From the NCBI RefSeq assembly GCF_012563545.1, contig NZ_CP050804.1, positions 1,779,285 to 1,843,284 of the forward strand: DNA of 64,000 bases, in the 5' to 3' direction. The first letter of the stretch is position 1, and each line of letters begins with the position of its first letter. Of this stretch, positions 12,978-20,588 are shown one piece after another. A program made the position numbers and the translations under genes. This stretch comes from Arcanobacterium buesumense. GTDB lineage: Bacteria > Actinomycetota > Actinomycetes > Actinomycetales > Actinomycetaceae. The notes beneath the pieces were generated by a model. The model had not been told where the DNA came from. It searched no databases and saw nothing but the letters and a program-made list of their open reading frames with translations.

Positions 12978-13319
12978 ATGAAAACGCCTAACTTAGAAAC
13001 TTTGAATTCCTTGCAAAAAGCACCTGTCAACGATCCAATAGTAGCGGGCGCACCTATGGCTGGCACCGCTGGCAATGCCAGCCACGCCAGCAAAGCCAGC
13101 AATGCTGGCACAAAATTTACAATCAGACTCAAACAATCTGATATGGGAATAATACGTGCAGCGTATCTACACGACCTTTCTTCAGGAATTTTCCAAGGAT
13201 CGCTCTCTGCTTGGGCGACACATGCACTACTTGGCAAGGCAAATGCCGTCGAGAAGCAGCAAGGAGCACCTCTTCGTGAAGTAAATACAGGAGTTATTCC
13301 ACGCGGTCGATTAAATTAG
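12978..13319 (+). CDS. Small DNA-binding partition partner (RHH-like C-terminus)
   Basis: 113 residues. Residues ~45-100 look like ribbon-helix-helix: a KFTIRL strand, a helix from KQSDMGIIRAAYLHD, then a SLSAWATHALLGKA helix. The N-terminal part contains the repetitive AGTAGNASHASKASNAGT peptide. It is encoded by six 9-bp repeats, so this stretch may exist for its DNA sequence rather than its protein. The gene directly follows parA (29-base gap, AGGGA ribosome site) and should be the ParB/ParR-type adaptor. No family match is certain. A perfect terminator follows. Confidence 0.7.
   Translation: MKTPNLETLNSLQKAPVNDPIVAGAPMAGTAGNASHASKASNAGTKFTIRLKQSDMGIIRAAYLHDLSSGIFQGSLSAWATHALLGKANAVEKQQGAPLREVNTGVIPRGRLN
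13059..13112. repeat. Iteron array 3 (six 9-bp units) inside the partner gene
   Basis: Six in-register units: GCTGGCACC, GCTGGCAAT, GCCAGCCAC, GCCAGCAAA, GCCAGCAAT, GCTGGCACA. Core hexamers occur in both orientations (GCTGGC/GCCAGC). Because 9 is divisible by 3, the array stays in the reading frame. Confidence 0.75.
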
Positions 13320-13334
13320 AATCCTGAATCATTG

Positions 13335-13366
13335 AATAAGGCACTGTATTCTTACAGTGCCTTATT
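13335..13366. terminator. Bidirectional terminator
   Basis: A perfect 14-bp stem (AATAAGGCACTGTA / TACAGTGCCTTATT) with a TTCT loop, A-tract before and T-tract after. It separates the plus-strand par operon from the convergent minus-strand gene, whose last codons overlap the right arm. Confidence 0.88.
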
Positions 13367-13595
13367 GTTTTCCGGAATTCTCTTCTAACTCATCAGGTAA
13401 GACTATAGAACGATAGCGCACATGAATAGCCAGGAGCCATAAACACAAGCCGGCTAGAGCTAGTTCGAGCAAACACATGATATCGATGGTTGGGTGATTG
13501 AATGCGAGCCATAGAGACGCAAAAAATCCGCCAACAGAAATAATAACAACGAATAGCCAACTTGCTAGGGAAGACATCTTTGATGTCTTCATCAT
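13362..13595 (-). CDS. Small two-helix membrane protein
   Basis: 77 residues from the ATG at 13595, chosen because a GGGCGG-type site precedes it; the longer frame to 13694 lacks one. Two hydrophobic segments (SWLFVVIISVGGFFASLWLAF and CLLELALAGLCLWLLAIHV) and an acidic C-terminus. Family unknown. It lies between the par operon and an origin-like dyad block and is transcribed away from the dyads. Confidence 0.55.
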   Translation of the reverse strand: MMKTSKMSSLASWLFVVIISVGGFFASLWLAFNHPTIDIMCLLELALAGLCLWLLAIHVRYRSIVLPDELEENSGKQ

Positions 13596-13710
13596 TATCA
13601 CCGCCCTTACTTCTTTTATTCTATCACTCCACTTCATTCCATTGGATTGGATGGAATGATTTCGAGTAACACGAGAAATATGTAATAAATTCATATTTAT
13701 TGTGCATCGC

Positions 13711-14049
13711 TCTACCGTGGCGCACTGGAGCGACGCACGGTAGAACTTCTATTTTTCCTTGATTTCCCAATAAAAAGTGTATTTTTGACCGTGAGGCACC
13801 TGTTGCCGCACGGTATTTTCACACATAATCTTAGCGACACCCAAAGTAGTTGAAGAGTAATGCGCTAGCACTACATGAAATGCTCAATTTTAGTAAGTGG
13901 CTATTTATAGGGATTTTAAGGTTTCATTTCACCGTGCGGCAGCTGTTGCCTCACGGTGAAATAGGGTGTTTACTTTTAGCGACACCTAGCAATAATCAAC
14001 AAGAAATTATCATGACATGGAGGGTCGTCAAGGTTTTATCTGTGGATAA
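13711..14049. other. Origin-like block: three long dyads, paired direct repeat, DnaA box
   Basis: Dyad A (13711-13744): 9-bp arms TCTACCGTG/CACGGTAGA. Dyads B (13788-13814) and C (13927-13961) share the plan ACCGTG-N-GGCA-N5-TGCC-N-CACGGT; C is extended by TTTC/GAAA. Each of B and C is followed at 17-19 bases by the same 11-mer TTAGCGACACC (13831-13841, 13976-13986). A perfect DnaA box (TGTGGATAA, 14041-14049) and A/T-rich stretches lie alongside. There is no convincing gene between 13596 and 14131. It resembles a replication or transfer origin of the excised element. Confidence 0.55.
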
Positions 14050-14131
14050 CTTTCTTTGTGCGTCTTTTTATGTGGGAGACTTCTCGTATCATTGAACTGA
14101 AGTCTCCAATACGCCTAAAGGATGCGAAGTC

Positions 14132-14521
14132 ATGGCCTTGATCTTGCTTGTCGTTTCCTTACAAATCATGTTCTTCATTTTCTTGTTGCGCTATATCGTC
14201 TTTGTCGAAGGGGTATTGGTTGGTTTTGTTGCGGCTGTATATATGTCGCACGATTTAGGATTTCACCCAGCGTATGGAGTAACGGCAGCGATTATTATCG
14301 CGATTGCGAACCTAGTCTTGCAGTCAACCAAAGTTGGGTTTGCTTTATTGGCAACCACTTTCTCACTCATGTACGCCAATTTCGTTTATGAAAAACTTGT
14401 TGAGCACTACACTCCTGGCGACACTACATGGGGATGGTTCGGAGCGATCGTATGTTTCACAGTCAGCATGGCGCTACATGGGGCCACATTCATTAACCGA
14501 CGCGAAACGCTAAACACATAA
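14132..14521 (+). CDS. Membrane protein of unknown function
   Basis: 129 residues, four hydrophobic helices, no recognised family. The ATG at 14132 has AAAGGA 10-15 bases upstream. It is a lone gene with long non-coding flanks, downstream of the origin-like dyads. It may be an accessory or entry-exclusion-type protein, but nothing in the sequence proves this. Confidence 0.6.
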   Translation: MALILLVVSLQIMFFIFLLRYIVFVEGVLVGFVAAVYMSHDLGFHPAYGVTAAIIIAIANLVLQSTKVGFALLATTFSLMYANFVYEKLVEHYTPGDTTWGWFGAIVCFTVSMALHGATFINRRETLNT

Positions 14522-14730
14522 CAGCGAATTCTGTATCATTAAGAAATGCCGAATAGTCACTTTTGGGATTTTTAGCTTCCAAAATATCGAAATATTAGTG
14601 CCCCACTAAATCACATATCATGCCAATTCTTCGGCAGGCATACCAACTTTTCCGTCGACCCCCTTCTTCAACACAGTAAGAGCGAGACAATTTTGCAACA
14701 TGTCAAAGATGCATGAAGGACACTAAACAG

Positions 14731-14766
14731 GTTCAATCGCACATTCATACATATGTGCGATTGAAC
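14731..14766. repeat. Perfect 14-bp inverted repeat
   Basis: GTTCAATCGCACAT (14731-14744) and its exact complement (14753-14766) with an 8-nt loop, followed by a T-poor tail. It is either an operator for the secreted-peptide gene at 14891 or a terminator for the gene ending at 14521. The rest of 14522-14890 shows no gene. Confidence 0.5.
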
Positions 14767-14890
14767 ACATATTTTGGATCAAGTATTATTATTGTGACTA
14801 CATAGCCAAATCCGCTATTTAGTTTTTGCTCCCTCAGCAGAATCATTATTACAACAGTATGTATACGACCAAAATACGCTAGGAGATTCG

Positions 14891-15394
14891 ATGAACAAAA
14901 TGAAAATTGTCTTGACCGGATTAACAAGTGTCGCTTTCATGTTCGGCAGTGTGGGGATAGCCAATGCCCAGCCGCGTGAGACACCATCGTCTGCTGTCAT
15001 CACAGTGGAAACTACACAGGAGCTCGAGAACACAGCTGTCGCGCTAGAACGCCTTCTCAATTATTATGATTCTATTCCTGATAGCGTCCTCGCCCAAGGC
15101 GATCAAGCACTGCGAGCCTGGCAAGCCACTCATCCGGTTCCGATGATGCGCGCATCATTTTGGGGATGCCTAGGCGCAATTGGATAGCTAATTGGAAGCA
15201 ATGCGGTCGGCGTGGCGAAGATCGTAAAGATCAAAAGATACATGAACGCACTAGGCGGAGTTAAGGAGGCTGTGCGTCTTATGTGGGGCGCAAGCTTTAA
15301 ATACGAGAAGCTATTGGCAGCAGGCGGCGCTCTCGGAGGATTGGTATCAGAGATCGCTGGAATTACGGATGTGAAAGAGAAATGCCTATCTTGA
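14891..15394 (+). pseudogene. Secreted bacteriocin-like/small exported protein, interrupted by in-frame TAG
   Basis: Starts with a clear signal peptide (MNKMKIVLTGLTSVAFMFGSVGIANA, cleavage after ANA). After 98 codons an amber stop (15185-15187) interrupts a frame that continues without any other disruption to 15394. The second half reads LIGSNAVGVAKIVKIKRYMN, then a Gly/Ala-rich helical tail (LLAAGGALGGLVSEIAG) and a terminal Cys-Leu-Ser. The whole product would be ~168 aa. The basic, glycine-rich, exported C-terminus suggests a peptide-like effector, but the family is not certain. The next gene, a two-helix membrane protein, overlaps its end and could be its immunity partner (inference). 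Confidence 0.6.
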
Positions 15395-15570
15395 TGAAGA
15401 TTATCATTACAACACAATTTATCGCAGCCTTGAGTGGAACAATACTGGCGATCTTAACGATATTTTCCGATATGGATCTCATGGATGGAGCAATAGGAGC
15501 ACTAGGACTATATTTCACTCTCGAATGTTGCAGAATGCTACTAAAACACAGAACAGAGAAACGTGATTAA
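15382..15570 (+). CDS. Small two-helix membrane protein (possible immunity protein)
   Basis: 62 residues (or 58 from the ATG at 15394), with two hydrophobic helices and a basic C-terminal tail (RMLLKHRTEKRD). It overlaps the 3' end of the secreted-protein gene by 13 bases and is followed by a strong terminator, so the two form one unit. Its size and topology match many bacteriocin immunity proteins. That assignment is inference from context. Confidence 0.55.
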   Translation: MPILMKIIITTQFIAALSGTILAILTIFSDMDLMDGAIGALGLYFTLECCRMLLKHRTEKRD

Positions 15571-15584
15571 CCTCGCGAAAAACC

Positions 15585-15631
15585 AAAAGTTAGGGAGAAA
15601 TGTCTAAACACGTCATTTCTCCCTAACTTTT
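15585..15631. terminator. Strong bidirectional-type terminator
   Basis: A perfect 18-bp stem (AAAAGTTAGGGAGAAATG with its complement at 15614-15631), an 11-nt loop and a T5 run on the plus strand. Confidence 0.88.
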
Positions 15632-16015
15632 TACTCGCCTCGTATACTTGACAGGATTGCTGATCATACAGATAGAGACAAAAATGTAGCTCCGGGAAAG
15701 AGCTAAAGCCCCCCTACTCCGTGTAGCATAGATCATCAAATTCGAAAAATGATCAAGTTTGCCACTTATACTTTCACACTTTTGGCGCAAACGTCCTGCT
15801 TTGCTAAGTGAGTGCTCTATAAATAAAACCGACAAGCACATTTCCCATCTTCTGGATCATGAGTATGCCGGAAATTGCGACTTAGAATCAGAGCAACCAC
15901 ATGGTTGACCCTTCATTTTGAGTGCCGGAGGCACACTAGGTTTACTAGATGTTTTTGTTCGTCCTGACTCTTCCATTGTAGCGCCGCGTCCTTTCATACA
16001 AGTCGCGTAGCGACC

Positions 16016-16073
16016 TAGCCTGCGTGTTCTTTGCCCTGGTCTAGCCCACACCCGCAGGCTATGGGCTAGACCA
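16016..16073. other. Interleaved perfect stems (pseudoknot-capable element)
   Basis: Stem 1: TAGCCTGCG (16016-16024) with CGCAGGCTA (16053-16061). Stem 2: TGGTCTAGCCCA (16037-16048) with TGGGCTAGACCA (16062-16073). The order 1-2-1'-2' is the H-type pseudoknot order, with 1' and 2' adjacent for coaxial stacking. A small GTCGC-GTA-GCGAC hairpin (16002-16014) precedes it. It lies ~108 bases before the start of the DUF4192-like gene. The rest of 15632-16180 shows no gene, only a possible TTGACA box at 15647. Confidence 0.6.
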
Positions 16074-16180
16074 CCGCAGAATACACAGTCCAGCCACGGA
16101 GGATTGTATTTCAGTCCTTGATCGGCGCTGTCATTTCAGTGTCAGGACGACACAAAACAACGCTCACAAAGGAGACGCTG

Positions 16181-16675
16181 ATGACAGTTCAACAAGAAAC
16201 TAACGTTGTAGAAACCGCGATTGACGCAATGGATATCTGGTTCGCTTTTCTTAACCGAGTTAAAGATGGTTTTGAGAGTGATTGCATGAGCTTTGATGAG
16301 TTCATCGAGTGCGCGCAAGGGCAGGAAAATGTTCTACGCGAAACGGTTGATAAAGTAATTGTTCGGGACTCGATAATCATCTTCGTAATCGATGAAGATT
16401 TTCGTCAGCATTGGGGACAGTTCCCTGAAATTGATTTCATTCGGCTATCAAAGCGACCAGATTGGGCTTTGGCACGACGGGTGATTTGCTGTTTGGGTTT
16501 CATGGGTAAAAATCCTCACGCAATGGCCACATCGGCAATGCTGAATTGGTGGGTTGGTGACAACGATGAAGCAAATCGACTCGCTAATGAAGCCTTAGAA
16601 ATTGATGGCTCTCTTCGATTGGCAGTGTTGATGATGAACATTCTAATGTTTGACATTGTTCCACCGTGGAAGTAA
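16181..16675 (+). CDS. DUF4192-like protein (short form)
   Basis: 164 residues from the ATG at 16181, set by an AAAGGAG site 7-13 bases upstream. The C-terminal ~70 residues (LARRVICCLGFMGKNPHAMA, then a WW pair, GDNDEANRLANEALEIDGSLRLAVLM) resemble the end of actinobacterial DUF4192 proteins (WxxGxxxxAxxAxxxALxxDPxxxLAxLL). The usual N-terminal region is reduced. Similar proteins are common on actinobacterial plasmids and ICEs. Function unknown. Confidence 0.65.
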   Translation: MTVQQETNVVETAIDAMDIWFAFLNRVKDGFESDCMSFDEFIECAQGQENVLRETVDKVIVRDSIIIFVIDEDFRQHWGQFPEIDFIRLSKRPDWALARRVICCLGFMGKNPHAMATSAMLNWWVGDNDEANRLANEALEIDGSLRLAVLMMNILMFDIVPPWK

Positions 16676-16678
16676 ATC

Positions 16679-16721
16679 AATGAGGGTGTGGGAGTACTAT
16701 TAGTGCTCCCACACCCTCATT
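16679..16721. terminator. Terminator after DUF4192-like gene
   Basis: A perfect 16-bp stem (AATGAGGGTGTGGGAG with its complement at 16706-16721) and an 11-nt loop; the left arm starts 3 bases past the stop. Confidence 0.85.
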
Positions 16722-16738
16722 TCGCGTATAATAGGAAT

Positions 16739-16834
16739 TGAGTCCTTTACGGGATTCGTGTTCTAAGCGCTGATTTTGAAGCGTTTGGATTGGAGAAAAG
16801 CGGGAGGCGCGCCGTAGGCGCGCCTCCCGTCTTT
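16739..16834 (+). ncRNA. Candidate small RNA between two terminators
   Basis: A consensus -10 TATAAT (16727-16732) lies just after one terminator. About 70 bases on comes a second GC-rich hairpin (16801-16829) ending in TCTTTTC. The interval has no open frame. A ~95-nt transcript is predicted. The -35 is not obvious, so this is a candidate only. Confidence 0.35.
16801..16829. terminator. GC-rich bidirectional terminator
   Basis: CGGGAGGCGCGCC-GTA-GGCGCGCCTCCCG, a perfect 13-bp stem with a triloop. There is a T-rich tract on both strands (TCTTTTC plus, CTTTTC minus). It ends the minus-strand gene at 16883. Confidence 0.85.
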
Positions 16835-16882
16835 TCATTTATGCATGAGGATTTTTAGGTCGGTGCCACTCCATTCCATTTA

Positions 16883-17197
16883 TTACCAGTTGTTAAAATG
16901 TTCTGGATGCGTTTCTTGGTGTTCCTCTGATTCTAAAGTTGGTTTAGGCGGGGTGGATTGACGGAAGATTTTTTGAGCGGTGCCAGATAAATCTAAAGCG
17001 CGTTCAACTTCGCGTGGTTTAACTCCAAGCGCTTCAAGTTTTTGCCGTGCTATAGCAACACGGTCATAGATTTTTTCGACGTCGTTGAGCGCTTCTTCGA
17101 TAGCCAAGAGCGCTTGTGTTTTTTCTTCTATCTGAGTTAGCTCATCCGCGAAAAAATTACGTGCGGCGGAACTGACACTGGGTTTCGATGCGGCCAT
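16883..17197 (-). CDS. Hypothetical coiled-coil protein
   Basis: 104 residues, hydrophilic, with a long helical heptad-like stretch (EEKTQALLAIEEALNDVEKIYDRVA) and a Pro-rich tail. It is divergent from the mobC-relaxase operon across the oriT-like region. I do not recognise a family. It may be a relaxosome accessory or regulator, judged only by location. Confidence 0.55.
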   Translation of the reverse strand: MAASKPSVSSAARNFFADELTQIEEKTQALLAIEEALNDVEKIYDRVAIARQKLEALGVKPREVERALDLSGTAQKIFRQSTPPKPTLESEEHQETHPEHFNNW

Positions 17198-17268
17198 GAG
17201 GATGTCTTTCTTTCGATATAAAAATTATCCTCGTAGCGATTCTCCACCGCCTAGTTTAGAGGATTTTA

Positions 17269-17430
17269 TTTTCCTTGTAAAAGGAAAAGATTCAGCGCGC
17301 AGCGCCCATTCTTTCAGTGATACAACTACACCCGAACGTATAGGACGTTAGTCGTGGTAGTACGGGTAGCAAGCAACGCAAATGTATATACACATTTGCC
17401 ACTGACGTGTTAAAATGGATGTACCATCCA
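17269..17430. other. oriT-like region with inverted repeats before mobC
   Basis: Several dyads sit in ~160 bases: TTTTCCTT-GTAA-AAGGAAAA (17269-17288); ACCCGAACGT with nested ACGTT...CGGGT (17330-17367); GCAAATGT-N6-ACATTTGC (17378-17399); TGGATG-TAC-CATCCA (17416-17430). oriT usually lies directly upstream of mobC/relaxase genes and contains such repeats. The nic site itself cannot be assigned by eye. Confidence 0.5.
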
Positions 17431-17448
17431 AACCTTTTAGGAGGAGTC

Positions 17449-17835
17449 GTGGAATCAAGTTCCACGCCTAATCGATCTCGTAAACGAGCTCGGATAGTGT
17501 ACTTTTCCGAAGAAGAATTGAATCAAATAGCGTAGCGTATGCGTTCCCAAGGGCTTACAAATTTCTCCAAGTTTGCCCGCCAAACTCTCACAAGTGGAGT
17601 CATTGTCACGAGCACTAAGAGTGCTGGAGCTGAAAGAATCAGTCGTGAAATTGCTGCTATTGGCAATAATATAAATCAGATTGCGCGCAAGGCGAATACT
17701 GAAAATGTTGCCACCTATGAACAGGTTTTAGTAGCTATTGACCTGCTGGATGAGGTTCGCAAGTTAGTTCAATCCGAACTTGGGAGCGCGCGTGGCCGTG
17801 GTGAAAATCCATCCGATAAGTCAAACTCTGCATAA
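17449..17835 (+). pseudogene. mobC: MobC-like relaxosome protein, interrupted by in-frame TAG
   Basis: A GTG start at 17449 follows a strong AGGAGGAG site. The frame reads RKRARIVYFSEEELNQIA, then TAG (17533-17535), then RMRSQGLTNFSKFARQTL and the MobC hallmark EIAAIGNNINQIARKANTE. Only the stop separates the RHH strand/first helix from the rest. Full length would be 128 aa, normal for MobC. MobC binds oriT and helps the relaxase open the strands. The ATG at 17539 could give a shortened product lacking the DNA-binding strand. The 3' end overlaps the relaxase start by 44 bases. Confidence 0.8.
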
Positions 17836-19159
17836 GGCGATTGCGTATATTACGCAAGACGCTAAGACGAACTCTGGCATTTTATGTTCGTCTAATTGTG
17901 CTGTTGTGCCATCGGATGCTGACAATATTACGGCTGTCATGCGCTCGGCTTTAGCTGATGCTGAGGTAAAACGCGGGGTCGGCAGACCAGGTTCAGTTCT
18001 AGCTTTTCATGTGATTCAATCCTTCAAACCAGGTGAAGTTGATGCAAATACCGCCCATGAGATTGGCTGGAAATTTGCTCAAAAAATCACTGGCGGAGAA
18101 CACGATCTAGTCGTTGCTACACACGTTGATCGAGGGCATATACATAATCATATTATTTTCTGCTCGGCAAATAGAGTGACGGGAAAACGGTATCGGAACC
18201 CTAATTCTAACCTGAAAAAGATTCGTAAAATCTCCGATGAGTTAGTGAAAGAGTATGGATTATCGGTCATTGAACCGGAGGGACGCGGGCAAAAGCTGTC
18301 GTCAATCTACGCAGATGCTTATGCTCAGCACGGCAAAGAGTTTTTACGATTTGCCATTGACGATGCTGTTCAAAACTCTCATTCGTGGCAAGCAATGGTC
18401 GATACGTTAGCCGAGTCGGGAGTTACGGTATCCATGCGCGGGGCGCATATCCTGTTTGATTGTGAACAGGTTGGCCGAGCCGTTCGTGGAAAAACACTGG
18501 GTGAAAACTATACCGAACATGCTCTTCACTCGCGTCTTGGACGCGAAGCAATGAGTGAGTTTATTGTGGCTAAAAGTCTCGTTACTCGTGTCGATGATAA
18601 GCGTTGGCAGGTACGAATTCCAGGTAAGAAGCCCGCCCAATACTTCGTAGTTTCAGACCAACGAATAATTGATCATGGTCGTCAAATGCGACTCTATCTA
18701 CCTGCTAGTGGTTCACTGACCATTCTTAACCATCGAGGGCAGATAGCCCATCCACTTAATGTTGAAGATCTATACCAGTCATTTACACGGCCAACACCTA
18801 TCATGTCTCAACATCCTCATGTGCGTGTTGAACGTGGTACGAGTGCTGCGCAAAAACGTTACTTTTCATATCTCGATTCGAAGATCGAATCGATTAAGGA
18901 TGACGCAGCTACTACGTCATTACTTGCCGAGATACTACGCGATACTCAACCAGAAGATATTCCGTTAGCAATAGAAAGCAAGCTAAGCCAGGCACACCGC
19001 AGGCTGAATCTGTTTATTGCACAACGTCAGAAACTTATTGATAAAGGACAAACTGTGGAAGGGATAGATCAGAAAATCTCGGCAATACAAGAGCAACAAC
19101 GTGCACTTCTTACCTTACGAAAGCAACTAGAAAAAAGAAACAAAGAAAGGAATAGATAA
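17792..19159 (+). CDS. MOBP-type relaxase/mobilization nuclease
   Basis: 455 residues from the GTG at 17792 (GGGAG five bases upstream). The N-terminal relaxase domain has a likely catalytic Tyr near residue 19 (AIAYITQ) and the metal-binding histidine motif HVDRGHIHNH at residues 111-120. The C-terminal half ends in a helical, charged tail. It nicks oriT, bonds covalently to the 5' end and pilots the strand to the coupling protein. It is preceded and overlapped by mobC, and its stop overlaps the next ATG (TAATG), so it is translationally coupled to the DUF3801 gene. Confidence 0.92.
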   Translation: MAVVKIHPISQTLHKAIAYITQDAKTNSGILCSSNCAVVPSDADNITAVMRSALADAEVKRGVGRPGSVLAFHVIQSFKPGEVDANTAHEIGWKFAQKITGGEHDLVVATHVDRGHIHNHIIFCSANRVTGKRYRNPNSNLKKIRKISDELVKEYGLSVIEPEGRGQKLSSIYADAYAQHGKEFLRFAIDDAVQNSHSWQAMVDTLAESGVTVSMRGAHILFDCEQVGRAVRGKTLGENYTEHALHSRLGREAMSEFIVAKSLVTRVDDKRWQVRIPGKKPAQYFVVSDQRIIDHGRQMRLYLPASGSLTILNHRGQIAHPLNVEDLYQSFTRPTPIMSQHPHVRVERGTSAAQKRYFSYLDSKIESIKDDAATTSLLAEILRDTQPEDIPLAIESKLSQAHRRLNLFIAQRQKLIDKGQTVEGIDQKISAIQEQQRALLTLRKQLEKRNKERNR

Positions 19160-19707
19160 TGGCATTACTCGAAGCTAGCGAAGCTGTGGCAACAGGCCAA
19201 CAGTTTGTCTCTATGACTGTACGAGCAGTAACAAAAGGTATTGGCTTAACGTATTCAACAGCTAGACCGCTAACGAAAGGAACTCTCCTAGCTAGCGTCA
19301 AGTCTGCACAGCTGGCTGTAAAGGGAGTCAAAGCTGGCACACATAAAATCGGTGATGGCTCAACTAAGTTCAAAGCACTTGTTGGCCAAGGCGATTTACA
19401 CCCGATAGAGGTATCAAGCGAACTCGTTAAAGACTTCAAGAAAGATTTAAAAAAGCGTGGGGTCGATTTCGCGGTAGAAAAAGGTGCAGACGGAAAGACT
19501 TACATCCACTTTATCGGTAAAGATGCCGACACGATTAAGCACGCATTATCTCAGGCACGCACACGACTAGAAGGCGGTATTGAGCAGACAAAGCGGCCGC
19601 AGACACGATCCGATCTCGCCAACCATATTCAGGCTAAGGCGCAAGAAAAGAAACTCACGCCTCCTACCACAATTCCAAAGCAGACGTTGAAAGCACCTAA
19701 ACGATGA
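19159..19707 (+). CDS. DUF3801 (PcfB-like) conjugation protein with TRxDL tag
   Basis: 182 residues. The core ELVKDFKKDLKKRGVDFAVE, GKTYIHFIGKDADTIKHAL matches DUF3801/PcfB-like proteins, which in Gram-positive conjugative systems help bring the relaxosome to the VirD4 coupling protein. Near the C-terminus lies RPQTRSDLANHI (146-157), a motif shared with three other proteins of this element. It overlaps both neighbours by 1-4 bases, in the middle of the transfer operon. Confidence 0.82.
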   Translation: MALLEASEAVATGQQFVSMTVRAVTKGIGLTYSTARPLTKGTLLASVKSAQLAVKGVKAGTHKIGDGSTKFKALVGQGDLHPIEVSSELVKDFKKDLKKRGVDFAVEKGADGKTYIHFIGKDADTIKHALSQARTRLEGGIEQTKRPQTRSDLANHIQAKAQEKKLTPPTTIPKQTLKAPKR

Positions 19708-20588
19708 ACCAGACAGTAGTAGACGTCAGGAGAGTGCTTAGCGTAATAGCTAGGTATGAAGATAGTATCAGGCGGCCACAGGAACAACGTTGGACATTGG
19801 TAACAGGTCAACCCCGATGGCGTAGCAATAATAATCATCTTGATCCCCTTAACCCTGTTCAGGGAATCAAACCCTTGGATTTTGATAGTTACTATAAATA
19901 TGCAGTACGTTGCTTTGAATACTTAAAATTCGGTAGCAACGTAGATCAGGCTATCCGTGGTACATACCCTTTTTATGAAGCTTTATACGTCTGTCAAACA
20001 CCGACTATTCTAGAACTGCTTGGCTGGCAACAGAATTCATTCTTTCATACGCAAAAACACTTACGTAAGGAAATTGCTCCAGTATCACGCAATGGCCACG
20101 CACTACCTGTTGAAACTATTAAACAAATACCGGAATTGTTGGAACAACCTGTTGCAGTATTTGACAGCCTCACACGACATGATTCATCAGTAGTTTTATT
20201 AGATGCAAACGATCCAGCAGGGAATCCTCTCAATGTTGCTCTTCAACCAAACGGTAATGCACAGCATGGGGGGCGACAAAGTACGGGAGGTATCGTTCTA
20301 AGTGTTTACGGCCGCCAAGCGATCGACCGTTTTCTTCAACGCAACGCTGAGAATCAGACAGTCAAATATGTTGATAAAGAGAAAATAAAAAAGCTCATAC
20401 CGTCAGCCGAGCTACAATTGCGCGGAACGTATATGAGCTTTGTTAATTCGAGTGTACAGCACAGTCAAACAGATTCGCAACCCCAAACCAGGGAAGATCT
20501 AACGGCACGAATCTCTGGCCATATCTCAGATCATCCCAGTCCATCCCCAGCATCTCCATCAATATCTCCAGAAAGACCTAAACTATGA
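19704..20588 (+). CDS. MuF-C-domain protein with TRxDL tag (candidate T4SS cargo)
   Basis: 294 residues. Residues ~130-245 match the phage MuF C-terminal domain pattern: the stretch PELLEQPVAVFDSLT, then SVVLLDA, GNPLNVAL, a block ending in LSVYGR, and KYVDKEK before a terminal LQL segment. That domain is found in phage head proteins, ICE proteins and predicted polymorphic toxins. A Gln/Ser-rich linker carries PQTREDLTARI at 260-270, the tag shared with DUF3801 and others. It starts inside the upstream stop (ATGA) and ends inside the next start (ATGA). Whether it is a toxin, a modifier or a structural factor is not shown by the sequence. Confidence 0.72.
   Translation: MNQTVVDVRRVLSVIARYEDSIRRPQEQRWTLVTGQPRWRSNNNHLDPLNPVQGIKPLDFDSYYKYAVRCFEYLKFGSNVDQAIRGTYPFYEALYVCQTPTILELLGWQQNSFFHTQKHLRKEIAPVSRNGHALPVETIKQIPELLEQPVAVFDSLTRHDSSVVLLDANDPAGNPLNVALQPNGNAQHGGRQSTGGIVLSVYGRQAIDRFLQRNAENQTVKYVDKEKIKKLIPSAELQLRGTYMSFVNSSVQHSQTDSQPQTREDLTARISGHISDHPSPSPASPSISPERPKL

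Noticed and set aside
11251..13112. Repeat arrays as CRISPR
   Set aside because: Units are 9 bp with 3-bp variable parts; there are no spacers and no cas genes.
13850..14095. 81-codon frame over the dyad block
   Set aside because: No ribosome site and it runs through two palindromes; composition is not protein-like.
15185..17535. Amber (TAG) recoding on the ICE
   Set aside because: Other element genes, such as those ending at 13319 and 20833, use TAG as a normal stop, so general recoding is unlikely.
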